From Protopterus annectens (Eukaryota; Chordata; Ceratodontiformes; Protopteridae): DNA of 64,000 nt. The stretch spans positions 1,005,326,157-1,005,390,156 of the forward strand of contig NC_056747.1 in NCBI RefSeq assembly GCF_019279795.1. The letters are read 5' to 3'. A model generated the notes under the pieces. It was not told the DNA's origin. It did no database searches and was given only the letters and a program-made list of their open reading frames with translations. The translations under genes and the position numbers were made by a program. Positions 43,814 through 54,216 of the stretch are shown piece after piece (position 1 is the stretch's first letter; each line of letters starts with the position of its first letter).

Positions 43814-44008
43814 GCAACGTCGGCTGCATGCTTTATACCCCTGACTACCTGATCTCACGGAAGATGAGACAACAACTGATGCAGGACCCAAGACTTTGAT
43901 AATCAGGCCGACCTGAGGGCTCCTTCAAGCAGATAACCCAAATGTGATGACTGCAACAGTGAATACTCTCTGACATCTACATTTATGGTAAGTGTACACA
44001 ACTGTACT
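43814..44008 (-). repeat. E7 right inverted terminal repeat
   Basis: Complement of the left ITR, with an inward-facing tttata near 43833. About 20 bases (the aagaaaaactgaag segment of other copies) are missing after ctggggca. Confidence 0.85.
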
Positions 44009-44454
44009 TTTTCTTCCCTAACTTCACCAGAAAAGGTGTATATATACTGCATTTACTAGACGTTCATAGACAACTATGTTCCTTTCTAGAACAAAGGACA
44101 TAAAACAAAGCCATGTCTCTCTTTCTTTCAGAAAATCAGTTGGGACTTCAGTGACCAAGGTGACTCTAGCTAAATTGCTTACAGACTGCAGTTCTCATAT
44201 TTACAAGAGTCAAGGTTTGGAACTACCAAAGCCTGTTTAGTCTCACCCTACTAGAGTAGTGGCCACTTCAGTTTTTCAGTCTAGAGCATCCATGGATGAC
44301 ATTTGTGCTGCAGCAACCTGGGTTGCCCCTCATGCCTTTATTACTTACTACAAGCTAGATTTGATTTCTAGGGGAGGAGCCTCCTTCCGTTCAATGGTTC
44401 TGAAGAATAGTCTCTCATAAGGCCACCCAGGAATAAAGGTTGCTGCAGACTCTG

Positions 44455-44546
44455 CCCCAAATGTGAGGATAAAGTGAAGGTTGACAACCTCGGATAAAAT
44501 AGTTATGTACTCGCCATAAAGTTCCATCTGTGTTGTCCATTTTCAC
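44455..44546 (+). repeat. E1 internal complementary region (ICR)
   Basis: After the YR stop, gttatgtactcgccataa followed by gttccatctgtgttgtcc is the reverse complement of the E1 right tip at 52660-52718. The preceding bases (tgaggataaagtgaagg) would pair with the left tip, but only part of that match (tcctcaca) is visible at 470. This ICR is diagnostic of a DIRS element. Confidence 0.75.
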
Positions 44547-44778
44547 TTTTTTCCTCACAAACCCACCCACCTTCCTCCTATCCCTTGTTGGCTTCTGGTT
44601 GAGCAAGTTGATATAAATTTGTTATTCGCGATGCTCGAAAGCCAGAAATGGTCTTGCTCTTAAATATTTTCCTATTCTATTTTCTATGATTATATGCAAA
44701 CAAGATCTGAGGTGATTAGGAGAAGGGGCATTATGGGTAAGGGATGGTGCCCTAGAGCTTTTTGGTTGCCATGAGCTG

Positions 44779-44961
44779 ACGTTCATAGTGTTTCACTGTT
44801 GTAGTCCTTAACTTGTGGGTTATCCGGCCTCCGGTAGCCCTCGATCGGCCCGAGTACCAAAGGTAAAGTGATATGACGTCTGCTGCCGTCCATTGTACTG
44901 GACGTCAGTGTCCCTAGTACAAAAGGAGGCAGCCGATGTCACTTCCTCGGTCGCCTTTGCC
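44779..44961 (+). promoter_or_regulatory. E8 left ITR
   Basis: Complement of 52413-52624. Contains gacgtc cores (ggacgtcagtg near 44900) but no clear TATA; ctagtacaaaagg lies in that position. Confidence 0.75.
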
Positions 44962-45093
44962 ACGGAGCCCAAAGCAGAAGCTTTTTTGTATGAGTGCCGG
45001 TTGGCTGTTTAGCTTTTTGATTTCCGACTATGAAAGTTGAAGTCAGTTACAGCTAAGTACCTCATTGGGGATTCTCTTTTTCTCGCTTAACGA

Positions 45094-46440
45094 ATGTCAG
45101 AAAAAGTTAATAATTGTCTTACCTGTGGAAAGATGATTCCCCATAGAGATTTTCATTCTTACTGCATTATTTGCTTTGGCCTTGAACACGATATTCCTAA
45201 TTGTGATCTTTGTGCTTCCTTTAATCCACATACTGTTTGTCAGATTAAACTCTTAGCTAAGCACTTAGGAGTTTGGCCCAAGTTTCTCGGTATGGTGTCC
45301 GCTGGTCTTCAGGCCTTGGATATTCCTAAGAAGCACAAGGACAAAGACCGAGACAGGCTTCAGAGTGTCAAATCTTCGATGATGCTAGGTTGACAGTCAG
45401 TTCAGCGGTAGTCAGTGAGGCGCCTTTGCAGTCCCTGCAGTCCGCGGATTTTCAAGCCCGGGTCTCTGATGAGACTATTTCTGAGTCCTCCATGCCTCCG
45501 GCTTCTATTTTGGGGTCAGGTCTTCAGCCTGCGACAGAGAAAGCTGCAGTTTCAGAGTCTTTGGTTCTTCCTACCGACGGCCGGTACATACCGACAGCCT
45601 CTTCTGTGGCCAAACTTCCTGATTCCTTCCATTTGTCGTGTAAATCTTCTAGTCACAAGCCTGTGAAGAAACAGGCTCCAGTTGCTCCCCATTCTCCTCG
45701 ATCTCAGATAGTTAAAATTGCTTATGCTCTTTTCACCCTTATTAGGGGCTGACAGCCGCATCCTTCCAAAAGTGGTAAAGATATCTCACCAGTAGCTTTG
45801 TCTTTTTTCAGGCTTTCTGACACTGCTAGCATTTCAGCTGATGAAGAGGTAGCTTCTCAGGCTTATTCTGGGTTTGAGGATTCTGATACAGAGGAATCCA
45901 TTCCTACTGTTTCTCCTCCAGAAGATTATTCTTTTGGTGATACTTTGAATACTCTTACGGAACATTTTAAATGGGAAGGTCAGGAATATTCTCAATCTAA
46001 AAAGAGAATCAGACAATTCTTGGATTTGCCTCAACACTAGCCTCTGGCTATTCCTCCTGTGTTGGAGGTGGTGGATGATGTTTTTCTGGAAAATTCCTTG
46101 AATCCCAACTCTGTTCCTCCTGCATCCAGGAAACCTGACAGGTACTTTAGAGTTCCTGATTCACATTTGTTTCTCTACTGTAACCCTCTGGCTGACCCAG
46201 AAGTTATTTCTCAGTGGCCTAAAGGGGTTACGGCTACTGTTTCCAGTAATCCTATTCCTTCTGATAAATAATCTAGGAATCAAGACAGGTGGGGGAAGAA
46301 GGTTTATACTTCTTCCACTCTTGCTGTTGGGTCTAGTGATAGTCTCTTTCATATGCTTAAGTATCAGCAGCATACTTTGGAGGCTTTTAAGTCAAACATT
46401 ACAACTGTGCCCCTTTTGGGGGAGAATAAAGTTATGCCTG
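45094..46440 (+). pseudogene. E8 gag, with internal deletion
   Basis: ATG at 45094 (MSEKVNNCLTCGKMIPHRD), the full CX2C-H-CX2C-H-CX2C module in 45 residues, open to 45393. Core E-H-F-K-W-E-G-Q-E-Y near 45965, open 45798-46040. From M-L-K-Y-Q-Q-H near 46353 it passes in about 80 bases to the RT start, whereas other copies have about 540 bases here: the E-Q-V-G-K-H block and the RG-rich end are gone. Stops near 46038 and 46270. Confidence 0.8.
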
Positions 46441-47400
46441 TTCCTGCTTGCCCGGAATCTTCTTTAGGGGGAAGGTTGGCCCTTTTTTCAAAGGTTTGGG
46501 CCACCATATTAGACAAATGGGTACTCAGAACTGTATCGCTAGGACACAAATTTTCTTTCCACACCTTCCCCACGTTCAAAGGATTCCTGGGCATTCCTTC
46601 AAATCAAAGGGCAGAAGTAGAAAAACAAGTTTTGGCTCTGTTGCAGCTGGGGGCAATAGAATCCGTTCCTGCGCAGCAGGTAGGCCAAAGCTTCTACTCC
46701 AGACTTTTCCTAGTGCCAAAAAAATAGGGCACCTGGCATCTTATCGTAGATCTCTCCATTTTGAACTCTTTCCTGATGATCCCAAAGTTCTGAATGCTCA
46801 CTCTTCATCAGTTGCTACCAATGTTGGACAAGGACTCCTGGCTGGTAACTTTAGGTCTCAAGGAAGCTTATCTGCACATCCCTGTCCGGGAAACCTGCAG
46901 ACGGTTTCTTCGCTTCAGAGTAGAAAAGCAACATTGTCAATTCTCTGCGCTGCCCTTTGGCTTATCTACTGCTTCCAGAGTTTTTACAAAGTGCCTGGCT
47001 CCAGTCATTGCCTTTTGCAGGCAGAACAACATACAGATTTATCCTATTACTTGGACGACTATCTGATTTAAGCAGAGTCTCAGGAGCAGCTGTTAAAGGA
47101 TTTGGAATTTGTAAAGACTCTTCTCTCTTCCCTGGGTTACACTCTCATCGAGCAGAAGTCGAAAATGGCACCAACCAGAGAGAAAGCATTACTGGGAGCG
47201 AGTCTGAACACAGCCACCTAGATGATGCATCTCACCCAGGAGAAGCGGACAACTCTCAGTTTACTTCAAGGACTTGGCAGGCCTGTCCCACCTCCATGCA
47301 AGGAAATACCTGCAAGCTGTGGGATTTATGACCTCTTGTATTCTCTTGACTCCATATGCAAAGCTGCGTATGAGGAAATTGCAATGGTACCTCAAGAATG
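46441..47400 (+). pseudogene. E8 reverse transcriptase
   Basis: L-G-G-R-L-A-L-F near 46468, F-Y-S-R-L-F-L-V-P-K-K near 46697, then a stop (tag near 46725). L-T-L-H-Q-L-L-P-M-L near 46797, motif A region V-T-L-G-L-K-E-A-Y-L-H near 46848 in which the catalytic Asp is Gly, then L-P-F-G-L-S-T near 46950 and a T-W-T-T-I/L-D-D-Y-L-like motif C near 47050 with a frame change. Inactive. Confidence 0.78.
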
Positions 47401-48340
47401 TTTGGTGTCGACATGCTCAGGACCTGGATGTCATAGTTCCTCTGCTTCCTTGTCTGCAGAGAGGGTTGCTATGGTGAGCGGCAGCCTGTTTGCAAAACAA
47501 GGGCATGCCTTTCCGTCCACCTCCTGCAAGTCCAGTCCTGACAACAGACTCATAGGATTATGCCTGGGGAGCTCACCTGGATGGCAGGTGCATATAGGGA
47601 CGTTTGAACGCCCAGCAGAGGCACTTGCACGTATACCTGAAGGATTTAATAGCAGTTCACCAGGCCTTACTGTCTTTCAAGCATCTTCTTTCTCCTGGAA
47701 CTCTGCTTGTCAGAACAGACAACACCACAGTCATCTGGTACATCAACAAACAGGGAGGGACTCATTCTTACCCCCTTTGCAGGCAGAGCATGATTCTATG
47801 GACCACAGTAGCATCATTGGGCATACATCTTCTAGCTCAGTTTCTTCCAGAGAGGCTCAGTGTTTTGGCAGACCAGTTGAGCAGACAAAAGCTGGATCCT
47901 AACGAGTAGCAGCTGAACAGAGCAGTCTTTTACAGCATCGTTCAGCGTTGAGGCACTCCGCAGGTGGACCTCTTCTCCACCCCGGACAACCACCTTCTGC
48001 CACTCATTTGCACCAGACAGCATCACAGTAAAGCCTGGAAAGTGGATGTTCTGTCTTTCCCTTGGACACTATTTTCAGCTTATGCCTTCATCCGTCTTCC
48101 TCCTCTTCCAAGAGTGTTGCTGAAGATCAGGGAAGAAAGACCAAGGACCATTCTCATAGCTCCAGACTGGCCCAGGCAGCATTGGTATCCTCTGCTTCGC
48201 AGTCTATCCCAGCTTCCTCCATGGCATCTTCCTGTGAAACCAGATCTTTTAGTTCAGGAGGGGGGGAAAGATTCTGCACCCTCATTTTCAGACTTTCCAT
48301 TTGGCAGCTTGGCTTATTGTATGAGTCAGTCTACTACTTC
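47401..48340 (+). pseudogene. E8 RNase H and methyltransferase-like region
   Basis: L-K-D-L-I-A-V-H-Q near 47635, V-R-T-D-N-T-T-V-I-W-Y-I-N-K-Q near 47715, then V-D-L-F-S-T-P-D-N near 47965, P-L-P-R-V-L-L-K-I-R near 48100 and I-A-P-D-W-P-R-Q-H-W-Y near 48160. Two frames, with a TAG near 47908. Confidence 0.75.
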
Positions 48341-48883
48341 CCTTCCCTTTCCCAGCAGGTGGTTGACATACTTCTTTCGGCCAGGAGGCCTAGCACTAGA
48401 AAGTCCTATGCTGGCAAATAGGAAAGTTTCTCTCGTTGGATGCAAGCTAAAGGAGAATCTTCTTCTAAGCCTACTCTTTCTCTGATCTTGAAATATTTGG
48501 CCGAGTTGCTTCAAAATGGACTTTCCTTTTCTTCTAACAGGATTCATGCTTCAGCTATTTCTGCTTACAGTTCCTTCGAGCAGCCCATTTTCTCTCATTC
48601 CCTGATGAAAATGTTTCTCAGAGGTGCTAGCAACTTAAAACCTCTCAGCCTGAGACCTTAATTTTGTGTTGGAAAAGCTCACTCTTCCTCCTTTTGAGCC
48701 AGCTGCCACTGCAAACTTAGTTTCTCTCTTGGAAAACTGCATTCCTCTTGGCTATGTCTTCAGCAAGGAGAGTTTCAGAACTGCAGGCTTTGATGGCTGT
48801 GGAGCCTTTTCTCATCTTCCATGCAGATAGTCTCCCTAAGGACTAATCCTTGTTTTATGCCGAAGGTGGTTTCTAGCTTTAGT

Positions 48884-51669
48884 TTCATAGTATAGTACTA
48901 GGCTATCTGTCCTGGGGCATTTGTAAGCCTAGCCATAGTGATGTGGCTTTTGCCACCCCATGAAATGGTACAAAAATGTACAGAATAAATCTAGAATACT
49001 GTGCCTCTGTCTAGTAGTGACGCAGTGAAGGTCCCCTTATATAATAGAATTAGTTTACTGTGCCCCTGTCTAGCAGTGACACAGATGTGACCCCTGGGGT
49101 AAACTTTCGATCTCCCATCCACTCATCAAGATCTCTCTTGAAGAGAGTCAGTGAGGGGCTCTGCCTAATATGAACTGGGATCCTGTTCCAAAGCATGGGA
49201 AGCCTCTGGGTTATGAATCTATCCCTCCAGCATGTCCTATTCATACTTGTGCCAAGGTTTGTCTTTAGCTCTCGTGGTCCTGATGGATTTGGATTTTTTG
49301 AGGTGGAGCATGTCCATCAAATCCTGATTGGACATGGCCTTGTACGTCAGGCAGAGATCACCCCTGAGCAGGCGGTATGCCACTGAATAGAGCTGAAGTT
49401 TCTTTAGCCTGGCGGAATAAGACATATGTTGGAGACCCTTGATCCTTTTGGTGAGGCACTTCTGTGGTCTCTCCAGCTGTTGCAAGTGCCGGGTGAGGTA
49501 CATACCAAATGGGGCATTGTACTCAATCATGGGTCTGATGAGGGAGGAATATAGGGGTACAATGACATCCTTGGATCTGGATGTGAATCCCTTCATGATG
49601 AGGTGTGTAAGGTAGAATGTTTTTCTAACCACTTTGGCAACGTGGGTGTCAAATGAGAGGTCGCTGTCTACTTGGGTCCCTAGGTCTCTGATTACTTTTT
49701 CCGTACTCAGTGGGTTGCTGTCTATGTGATGATTTGTGGGTACTTTGTTTTTCCAAAGGGATGACTATACATTTTTGGCATTTAGTTTAAGGCCGTGACT
49801 ACGGCACCAGTTGTCCGTTTCAGTGAGGCCCTTTTGTAGGATGTGTGTGTCTGCTGGTGTATCGACTATGGCACCTAGTTTGCAGTCATCTGCGAACTTT
49901 GTCAGCCACAGCCCTCCCATGTTTGCTTTAACATCTGAGAAATAAATGCCGAACAAGAGGGGTCCCAGGACAGATCCCTGTGGGACACCACTTGTGACTG
50001 GCTTTGAGTCTGACATTGCTCCAGCGATTTTAACTTTATGGGTTCTGTCCTTTAGCCAGTTTGCAACCCATCTAGTGACATAGGGGTTTACTTTTAAGCT
50101 GTTTAGCTTATCTATGATGCCTGAGTGGGGTATTGTGTCGAAGGCCTTGGCCAAGTCCAGGTATGCTGTATGGACTGCTTTGCCCTCATCAGTGGCTCTA
50201 GTGACTGTTTCGAAAAAGTCAACCAGATTTAAAAGGCAGGATCTGCCCTTCACAAAGCCAAACTGGGTGGGGTCAAGTGTCTGTAGGTCCCCTATGTCTC
50301 TCTTTATGAGTTCCACAATGATTCTTTCCATAGCTTTGCAGACCAGGCTAGTTAAGCTTATGGGGTGGTAGTTTCCAGGGTCTGTAGAGGCACCCCCCTT
50401 GTGGAGTGAGACCACTGTTGCTGTACGCCAGTGTACAGGTACATATCCCGAAGTAAGGCTAAGGTTAAATAGCATTTTTATGTGTGGGTTTAGCTCCTCT
50501 TGGAGTTCACGTAACACGCACCCCGGGATACCGTCAGGTCCCATCGATGCTGTGTTTTTTGCTTTGTTTAGGGCGGTTCTCACTTGGACATCTGAGATGA
50601 CAGGGAGATTACATTCAGCTGGGATAAGTATTTCTTCTTTTGGGGGTGAAGGAGGCAAGAAATTTGCATTGAACCTGTCAGCCAGAATGTTAGCAATATC
50701 TGTGGGTTCAGTGTATTTTTTGTTGTTGCGAACCAACTCTGAGCATATCTGAGGGTTTCCGCCCAGGTTTCTAACATAGCTGACGAAGGCTTTGTGGTCA
50801 TCTTTAGTGTCCTTAGTGATTTTTCTCTCAAAGTTTGCCTTGGATGTTTTTATGAGAGAACGTAGTTTTCTGCTAATGTTGATCAGAGACGTCTTCCCTT
50901 CATGGGATTTCGCTCTGACGTGCAGTAGCTTCCTTCTTTTGTTGTACAATTTGTTTATGGCTGAGGTCCACCGGACAGGACGCTTACATTTGGTGGTGAG
51001 GGACTTGGATTTGTTTGGGATTGCATGATCCATGCATTCTTGGATATGTCCATAGAAAGCATTTGTGAGGGATTCGGCATTGCGGGATGTGGTATCCACT
51101 GGCACAGTGGGCTTAAAGGGTACCATCTCCTTCTTAAGAAGAGTGAAGTCTGCTTTTGAGAAGTTTTTCACTGTGGTCTTTTGTGCTGGGAGTGGAGGTG
51201 GGATATGTATATCCAGGGTGATTAGTTTGTGGTCAGATCTCACTAGTGAGGGGTATACTTCCGGTGTGGAGCATTTTGTCCCCATGTTTGTGATGATCAG
51301 GTCTAGTATATTATCTCCCCTAGTGGGAGAGGTGACTAGTTCCAGTGCATTTGAATTTATGAATTCCAGGAACCTTTGGGCTAGGGTATTAGGGCTAGAA
51401 TTATGTACCCAATCTATGTTTGGGTAGTTGAAATCTCCCAGTATGATGGTATTTTGTGATACATTCATATCCTCCAATGTCTTCAGGAAGGCTGAGTGGG
51501 GTTCTTGAGATTGGGAGGGTGGTCTGTAACATGCTACCAGTTGTATAGCAGTTTTGCCTATGGTTAGTTGCACCTGTATGGTCTCTGTTGCTTCATGTGT
51601 TGCTACTGACCTGGAGGTGTGGGTGTCCTTTATGAATATGGACACTCCCCCTCCCTTTGTGGTTCGGCC
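48884..51669 (-). mobile_element. CR1-like LINE, 5'-truncated, minus strand
   Basis: 3' end at 48884 (ttcatagtatagtacta on the plus strand, a short repeat-like terminus as in CR1), truncated at the 5' end inside the endonuclease domain near 51669. About 2.8 kb. No target duplication is obvious between agctttag and cttgactc. It shares its 3' sequence with 34748-35145. Confidence 0.9.
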
Positions 51670-51690
51670 CTTGACTCTTAACCAGTCCAT
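49237..51690 (-). pseudogene. CR1-like endonuclease C-terminus and reverse transcriptase
   Basis: A long open frame from about 51690 (first few codons may belong to E8) to 49765, minus strand. Endonuclease end: K-G-G-G-V-S-I-F near 51650, I-I-L-G-D-F-N-Y-P near 51440, R-S-D-H-K-L near 51245. RT: Q-F-G-F-V-K-G-R-S near 50265, D-L-A-K-A-F-D-T motif A near 50150, S-G-V-P-Q-G-S-V-L-G-P-L near 49985, K-F-A-D-D-C-K-L motif C near 49900. A one-base loss in an A run near 49770 ends the frame; the C-terminal part continues at 49632-49237 in another frame. Lacks the endonuclease N-terminus, so dead on arrival. Confidence 0.88.
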
Positions 51691-52171
51691 TCACCTTCCT
51701 ACCTTCTTTCCTAATCCTCAAAATAGAGGGGAAAGGATCCTGAATTCTCTGGATGTACACAGACAGCTCAGGTTTTACTTGGATAAGGCTAAAGACCTTC
51801 AGAAATCATCTCAGCTATTTGTCAGTTTTGCTCCTGGAGCTCAGGGCAAAGCTATTTCTAAACAAACCATTTCTAAGTGGATTGCACATTGTATTTCTTT
51901 CCGTTATTCCTTTCATGGAAATGTTCCCCTCAAGGTGTGAGGACACACTCCATAAGAGCAGCCTCTACTTCTGCAGTCTTTTTAAGGGGTGTCACTACTA
52001 AGGATATTTTAGAGGCTGTCACATGGTCTTCTGTACATACTTGCACAATGCACTATAATTTGCCTTTGTTTTCTAGATCTAGGACAGGGTTTGCCACTGC
52101 TGTTCTGCAGGGTATCCTCTCCAATCCTTGATTGCTTTACTTCCTCCCTCTTCCCTGTGCTTTGGTAATCG

Positions 52172-52272
52172 ACCCATAAGTAAGGACTGCAACAGAAACA
52201 CGAAGAACATAGTACAGTTGTGTGCACTTACCATAAATGTAGATGTTGGGAGTATATTCACTGTTGCAGTCC
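52172..52272 (+). repeat. E8 internal complementary region
   Basis: gaacatagtacagttgtg is the F3 version of the core shared with F1 and F2. The first half complements the left tip with several differences, the second half complements 52564-52624. Confidence 0.88.
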
Positions 52273-52412
52273 TGGTTTCCCTCCCTCCTTCCCCTGTTTT
52301 GGTTTTCCTCTGCTCTCCTTTCCTAAGGTGCAGACTTTATTGGGTTTATTTTACCAAGGATTATTTATATTTCTCTAAAGCCTTGTGTTTTTTGGGGGCT
52401 CCTGACATTTGT

Positions 52413-52624
52413 GGCAAGAAAGACTGAGGAAGTGACGTCGGCTGCCTCCTTTTGTATTAGGAACACTGACGTCCAGTACAACTGATGGCAGCCGACATAT
52501 CCCTTTACCATTGGTACTCGGGCTGATTGAGGGCTACCGGAGGCCGGATAACCCATAAGTAAGGACTGCAGCCCTGAATACACTCGGAACATCTACAGTT
52601 ATGGTAAGTGTACACAACTGTAAT
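52413..52624 (-). repeat. E8 right inverted terminal repeat
   Basis: Complement of 44779-44961, with inward ggaacactgacgtcc. Right-tip core ttatggtaagtgtac is present. Confidence 0.88.
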
Positions 52625-53351
52625 TTGCAACGGCTGAGTCAGATCTTAACCAAAGTGTGCGGAAGAAGTGAAAATGGACAACACAGATGGAACGTTATGG
52701 TGAGTGTATAACTATTTTTATTTCAAGTTTTACCACCATTGATGTGCACTGATCATGGGGTTGTAAATTTTAATTTGTTGCTAGATGATTTTGTCAAACT
52801 GAAATCTAAACCAATGCACAGATTAACAGATTATATGTAAACTAAACAGTATGTGAAATGTACTGGAATGATGCGTGTTCAGTGGGAAAACTGCAGATGG
52901 AATGTGAAAGATTTGAGTGCAAAAAAATCAAAACTGTCTTAAAATCAGGATATAGGCATACAATGTCAGGAGGATATATTTCCATAAGAACAATATAACT
53001 GATAAGGTGAGAGACAAAAAATATATATGGAAGAGAGGTTAAACTATAGCTTTGAAAACAGAAATAAAAGTCTGGATAAACAAAGCATAGTGTGAGTGTA
53101 ATTACATAAGATGTGGGAGGAGTATAGCAATGCAAATTGATTGTGTGTAGATTTTAAAATTTATTCTCAGACACAGCAGATTATAGATACATTTACAAAA
53201 TATTACACAGCAGTTTGGGCTCCACAAAGGGAGTGATGTCATCCTTCTGACATCCAGGTAACCTCAGGAACTGGAATCAATTTAGATTATATTGAAAACG
53301 AACTGCACAAGTTGGAGCCAAACAAAGAACTTGCAGTACCATTATTTACTA

Positions 53352-53638
53352 GTAAAATAATGTCTCTCAGCTTTTCCCGGTTAGGGGTCGCCACAGCGGA
53401 ACTCAGGTCCGCTAATGATTGGCAGTGGATTTTTACGGCACCGAGTTGCCAGCCCAATGCCCAACCTTCAAAGAAGGCACACCCATTCACACTTGCACCT
53501 ACCTGCATGTCTTTAACGTCACTCAACCGCAGGGAGGACATGCAGACTCCATGCAGAAGGTGCTCCAGCAGAGAATCGAATGGGAGAACCTCTTGCTGTG
53601 ACGCGACAACACTAACTACTGCACCACTGCGGATTACT
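53352..53638 (-). mobile_element. tRNA-derived SINE (V-SINE/DANA-like), minus strand
   Basis: Flanked by a 16-bp target duplication with one difference: gtaccattatttacta at 53336-53351 and gtactattatttacta at 53639-53654. On the minus strand the head carries a tRNA-like A box (tggtgcagtagttag) and a B-box-like cccattcgattctc. The tail has tccgctgtggcgacccc, the well-known 3' part of the zebrafish DANA/HE1 group. Inserted in the LINE RT, antisense to it. Confidence 0.88.
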
Positions 53639-53896
53639 GTACTATTATTTACTAAGCCGTATAAATACGGGGAGATTCCTCAAGATTGGAGATATGCTCT
53701 CAAACATGTCTTTAAGGAAAAGGGGAGTAGGACAAATCCAGAGTATTTGGAACCTTTATAATCTACTTTCTTGTTGTGGAAAAATAATGGAGAAGGTAAT
53801 ATTGGATAAGTTATTGTCAGAATCAGATGTTTTGTGACTTGAAACCATATATCAGCATGTAAATGCTGAAAATAGGCTATTACCACCAGTAACTGG

Positions 53897-54082
53897 ATGA
53901 TGATCGTGTTACACTGCTGCAGTCATTACACTTGGGTTATCCTGCTGTCAGGCGGGGTCCCGCAGTCGGCCAGAGTTTCAAAGTCTTGGTCCGGCGTCGG
54001 TTGCTGTCTCCTCCTCCCTGATGTCAGAGCGACAGGGGTATACAAGATGCAGCCGATGCCATTTTCTTCAGTCTTTCTTGCC
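53897..54082 (+). promoter_or_regulatory. E9 left ITR with TATA-like box
   Basis: gggtatacaag at 54036-54046 takes the TATA position; the CRE-like site is weakened (cctgatgtcagag). Complement of 59178-59394, where an inward gtatacc is near 59217. Confidence 0.78.
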
Positions 54083-54216
54083 GCGCAGTGTCCGAAGCAA
54101 AAGCAGTTCGCAAGTGCCGGTCGGCCGTCTCCTGAGATTTTCATTCCGAATTCACAATCGAAGTCTTCTACAAAGCTAAGTACCCCGTTGGGGAAACGTT
54201 TTCTTGCCTCAGACCG

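Larger units (their letters stand above)
40617..44008 (+). mobile_element. E7: F1-like DIRS element, internally deleted, with MITE
   Basis: Starts atgatcttcgtgtttc, ends cacaactgtact. Inserted in E1 YR at gccag^ttttct; closing the gap aligns in length with E2. It has left ITR (with an inserted MITE), gag and RT, then jumps across an (AT)n tract to the right ITR. RNase H, YR and ICR are gone. The start codon of gag is ATA and the RT catalytic motif is changed, so it is a dead, non-autonomous copy. Confidence 0.9.
16830..44420 (+). pseudogene. E1 methyltransferase-like end and tyrosine recombinase, in three pieces
   Basis: Piece one (16830-17341) holds the methyltransferase-like end (P-L-I-P-K-F-L-Q-K-A) and the YR N-terminal region. 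Piece two (40246-40616) holds the first catalytic box, read as A-T-T-S-A-R-R-I-L-E-F, so the catalytic Arg is kept. Piece three (44009-44420) holds the HxxR box as S-H-P-T-R-V and the nucleophile region I-T-Y-Y-K-L-D-L, ending at a taa at 44418-44420. The pieces are separated by the L2-like LINE and by E7. YR of this family integrates the circular DNA. All catalytic residues survive in the last pieces despite frame breaks, but the gene is dead. Confidence 0.75.
48341..52131 (+). pseudogene. E8 tyrosine recombinase, split by a CR1-like LINE
   Basis: N-terminal A-R-R-P-S-T-R-K-S-Y near 48385, S-A-R-R-V-S-E-L near 48765 (catalytic Arg), then the LINE from 48884 to 51669. The second piece has L-N-Q-S-I-H-L-P near 51682, an R-T-H-S-I-R-A box near 51945 (HxxR kept; other copies have R-P-H-S-T-R), and M-H-Y-N-L-P near 52052 (Tyr kept). 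Ends at 52131. Confidence 0.85.
44779..52624 (+). mobile_element. E8: DIRS element of family F3, split by a CR1-like LINE
   Basis: Starts acgttcatagtgtttc, ends cacaactgtaat. Inserted in the right ITR of E1 at agctg^ttgcaa. Family F3 ITRs (gttatccggcctccggtagcc, gatatgacgtctgctgccg) differ from F1 and F2, but the gene order and ICR core agree. Part of gag is deleted and the YR is split by a LINE at 48884-51669. Many stops; old. Confidence 0.9.
466..52718 (+). mobile_element. E1: outer DIRS element (family F5), split by nested insertions
   Basis: This is the oldest DIRS-type element in the window, in pieces: 466-3452 (left ITR, gag, start of RT), 9995-10612 (RT), 16142-17341 (RNase H, methyltransferase-like part, start of YR), 40246-40616 (YR middle), 44009-44778 (YR end, ICR, start of right ITR) and 52625-52718 (right ITR tip). 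Continuity rests on comparing each junction with the related intact order in E2: removing E2, E7 or E8 restores homologous sequence of the same length. The two terminal repeats match across 50 kb, sharing the stretch around cccttacccataatgcc (left) and its complement near 44733 (right). All genes are heavily broken. Removing nested elements leaves roughly 5.9 kb, a normal DIRS length. The left tip is poorly defined. Confidence 0.82.
44700..52718 (-). repeat. E1 right inverted terminal repeat, split by E8
   Basis: 44700-44778 (including ggcattatgggtaaggg) plus 52625-52718 form the reverse complement of the left ITR at 466-612. E8 sits between ccatgagctg and ttgcaacggct; closing the gap gives a stretch matching the complement of the left ITR (ccatgaactgttacaatgg) with the same length. 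Confidence 0.8.

Noticed and set aside
43697-43891. Minus-strand frame with repeated Y-I codons
   Set aside because: It is only translation of the (AT)n tract.
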